64,000 bases of DNA from CAVZXS01 sp963779325 (GTDB taxonomy: Bacteria > Bacteroidota > Bacteroidia > Chitinophagales > Chitinophagaceae), in contig CAVZXS010000032.1 in the NCBI GenBank assembly GCA_963779325.1, positions 75,721 through 139,720 on the forward strand, given 5' to 3'. The notes under the pieces are model-generated. The model was not told the DNA's origin, made no database searches, and saw nothing but the letters and a program-made list of their open reading frames with translations. Below, piece after piece: positions 61,540-64,000 of the stretch (positions within the stretch are counted from its first letter, which is position 1; the number at the start of each line of letters is the position of its first letter). The position numbers and the translations under genes are program-made.

Positions 61540-63061
61540 TCTATGTTCCGTATATATTGTTTTGGCTTATCGTGCTGTTAGTGCAGGGGTCTCCGGCACC
61601 CCGGGCGAAAAATTGTGTATTCTGAACCCAATAAAGACGATACCAGGCGTACAGAGTTCGAAATCATTGGTAAGCTGGGAGTAATTTCCTGGTCTATAAA
61701 AACAACCGATACAACCCATGTGGTCTCTGTTATAATAATGATATGGAGTTGAAAACGGCGTGAGCCTTGATTTTTTTCCGGATAAGGTCATTTCGTTCAA
61801 TTATATCAACTATAACGACAGGGTGCTGCTGTTTTACCAATACCAGAAAAGAAGGAATGTGTTCATTGATGATGTGGAAATAGGCGCTAATGGAAAAAAC
61901 ATTGCTGATCCCGACAATTGATACCACCCATAGCATATTTTGGCCAATAATAAAATTTATAATATTATTCCCTCCGAAGATAAAACCAAGTTTATTATTT
62001 TTAAAATAAACAGCAGGAATCGCCGGCACTTTGTTGTCACCACCGTTTTGTTTGATGATAAATTAGAAAAGAAAAAAAGAACCGTACTGCCCCTGGATAT
62101 GGATGACAACAATGACTACCTGGATGAATACCATCTGGATAACGACGGCAACCTGGTTTTTGTAAAATATATAAGAACAAGTAATGATGTAATCACAAAG
62201 CTTTTCATGATTATTAAAGGTGCGGGGGCTGATTCATTTGTGATAAAAGAAATTAATATAGAAAAAAACCTGCTGGATGAAATACATATAAAGGTTGACA
62301 ATTTTAATAAGCGATATTTTCTTTCTTCTTTTTATTATAAACAGCGCAGAGGCAATATAGACGGCATGTATTTCTATGTTTGGGATATTAATGAAATGAA
62401 ACCGCTTCTTGAAAAAGCAACTGAATTTTCCGATGAGTTGCGAAAGGAAGCACGGGGAGATGCCAGTCTCAGAATGGCTTTCAATGATTATTTTATTCGC
62501 AATGTGATTACTAAGAAAGACGGCGGTTTTATTATCAGCAGTGAAGCGTTTTATACCACATCAAGATTCGGCAACTGGAACCGCTGGGATCATTTATACG
62601 GCAATCCATTCCTTTCCCCCTTCTATTATTACTCTTACTCTACATTTTACAACAGCAGTTTGTGCGTTCGAAATACGGTAGCGGTAACCAGGCGGTGCGT
62701 CATCATGCCGATAATGTAGTCATTATTTCTTTTGATAAGGAAGGCAATCCCGAATGGACCAATGTAATAAGCAAAGAACAGTTTGATGATGAATCGGATG
62801 ATCTGATCTCTTACCAGGGGAATGAACACGGGTGGCCAATTGCACTACCTGTTTAATAAAGCAGAAAAAAGAAACTTGTTGCTCAATGATTACTCCATTG
62901 CACCCGATGGAAAGATAAACCGCAACCCTACGTTGAAAAATTTAGACAAAGGGTTCGAGTTTATGGTCAAGTATGCAAAACAGGTAAGCAGCCGTCAAAT
63001 GATTATTCCCTGTTTTAGCAGCAGAAAATCGATTTGTTTTGCAAAAATTGAGTACAATTAA
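61540..63061 (+). pseudogene. Unknown protein in several frames
   Basis: Pieces in different frames read as one protein: LDFFPDKVISFNYINYNDRV (61760s), then THSIFLANNKIYNIIPSEDK-like text from about 61930, a long intact piece 61940-62650 (IIPSEDKTKFIIFKINSRNR, LDEYHLDNDGNLVFVKYIRT), SKYGSGNQAVRHHADNVVII (62662) and LFNKAEKRNLLLNDYSIAPD (62850) to the stop at 63061. It looks like a beta-rich secreted protein of about 500 residues. The true start could not be located; the left end is approximate. No family recognised. Confidence 0.55.
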
Positions 63062-63086
63062 CCGACCACCTATTCGTTAACAACCT

Positions 63087-64000
63087 GTGACAGGAATCTT
63101 TAAACAAAAAAACCCGGCTAATATATTACTGTTGCCGGTATTCGGGGTATTGCTCAAGCTGCCCATGTTTGCTCATCCGCATGTGCCCGTATCCGCCCCG
63201 CAGGATGGCGTTTTATATCGTTCGCTTATCGACTTTCTTGCACCTTTCGGTAAGTCTTCACCTTTTATTTATCCCTTGCTGGCATTTGTTTTATTGTTTT
63301 TGCAGGCCGTATTTTTTACACGGCTTATGATTAATAATAAAATGATGCTCAAGCCCAACTATTTGCCGGGTATGTCATTTATGCTGTTAACTTCACTGCT
63401 GCCTGAATGGAACTATTTTTCTTCCGTATTACTTGTTAATACCCTTTTACTCTATGTACTTTCCGCATTACTTGCCGTATACAGCGAGCAAAAAGCCGGC
63501 ACTACCATTTTTAATATCGGCATGGCAACCGGCATTGCTTCCTTCTTTTTTCCTTCAGTTTTATTTTTTGTGTGGTGCTTGTTCGGGTTAATGCTGATGC
63601 GGCCGATAAAAATAAACCGAATGGATCATTTGCCTGATGGGTTTACTGACACCATACTATTTCTTCGGCATTTATCTTTTTGTGGCGGGCAAGTGGGATA
63701 TACAAACCATGTTGCCCTACTTATCTTTACATATACCTGTTGTAAAGCCTGATCTTTGGCTGGCGGGTTTAGCTTTGTTATTGGGTTTGCCTTTTTTACT
63801 CGCGGGTATTACCACAGGAAAACTTGCGTAAGATGCTTATACAGGTACGTAAGGCCTGGAGCCTGATGTTGGTGCTGTTATTGATAGCGCTGTTGGTACC
63901 GTTTATCAACGGAAGTAATAGTTTTCAAAACTGGTTCCTTTGTATTATGCCTTTTGCAGGGTTTCATGCCTGTGCTTATTTATATCCCAAACAAAGATGG
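63087..64000 (+). pseudogene. DUF6427-like multi-helix membrane protein, frameshifted, cut by window edge
   Basis: GTG start (MTGIFKQKNPANILLLPVFG) followed by at least eight hydrophobic segments (FIYPLLAFVLLFLQAVFF, SVLLVNTLLLYVLSALLA, FFPSVLFFVWCLFGLMLM). One extra C near 63618 shifts the frame; the restored text is INEWIICLMGLLTPYYFFG. A second break near 63825 is followed by ENLRKMLIQVRKAWSLMLVL and SFQNWFLCIMPFAGFHACAY up to the window end with no stop. It matches the DUF6427 pattern of Bacteroidota from memory. Function unknown. Confidence 0.7.

Overview
The window is AT-rich bacterial DNA that reads as a member of the Bacteroidota, most likely Chitinophagaceae or a close relative. The case rests on gene families rather than any marker search: a TonB receptor with a carboxypeptidase-regulatory-like front domain, SprB-type repeats, DUF5777, DUF3570/DUF4266 and DUF6427 proteins, a LytTR regulator with a propeller-type sensor, an E1 alpha/beta dehydrogenase pair, TAnnTTTG-type -7 promoter boxes, and many small palindromic repeats between genes.

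Layout. 1-4.2 kb is an accessory stretch: small membrane or secreted proteins, all on the minus strand, alternate with copies of one ~100 bp repeat, and an IS200/REP-type transposase sits between 54-bp inverted repeats. 4.2-12.2 kb holds queA, a very large TraB/GumN-type protein, accA and dapA. 12.2-20.6 kb contains a MITE-like element, an orphan antitoxin-like gene, a PIN toxin-antitoxin pair, and four genes fitting reductive pyrimidine (or hydantoin) breakdown: semialdehyde dehydrogenase, class III aminotransferase, NCS1 permease and dihydropyrimidinase. Three of these four genes carry G/C-rich palindromic repeats inside their reading frames. 20.7-28.7 kb has comM, a glycosyltransferase/methyltransferase group, an ABC exporter and a rhodanese. 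28.7-38.4 kb has a TonB receptor, radC, prs, rplY, pth, an FAH-family hydrolase, two tandem terminator-capped intergenic units (candidate small RNAs) and an E1 dehydrogenase.

38.4-39.6 kb is the most unusual locus. Seven tandem tRNA-Met-like units (six with an exact 98-bp period), with hairpins in place of parts of the tRNA, lead directly into an intact tRNA-Met(CAT). A GIY-YIG nuclease gene follows, then a 3' tRNA-Met remnant carrying two palindromes. 39.7-52.9 kb looks like one extracytoplasmic redox neighbourhood: DUF5777 barrel, two YceI proteins, lipoproteins with CxxxCH/CxxCH haem-type motifs (one fused to SprB repeats), an OB-fold protein, a LytS/LytTR-type two-component pair, then a divergent thioredoxin - ApbE - DUF4266 - DUF3570 operon. 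53-64 kb holds housekeeping and hypothetical genes, ending in a heavily frameshifted stretch (alpha/beta hydrolase, kup, an unknown protein, DUF6427).

About a dozen genes are interrupted by single-base indels while their protein sequence stays well conserved on both sides. This pattern suggests assembly or read errors (for example from long reads) more than true decay, especially after 58.4 kb. These genes are given as whole-span pseudogene entries with the break positions described.
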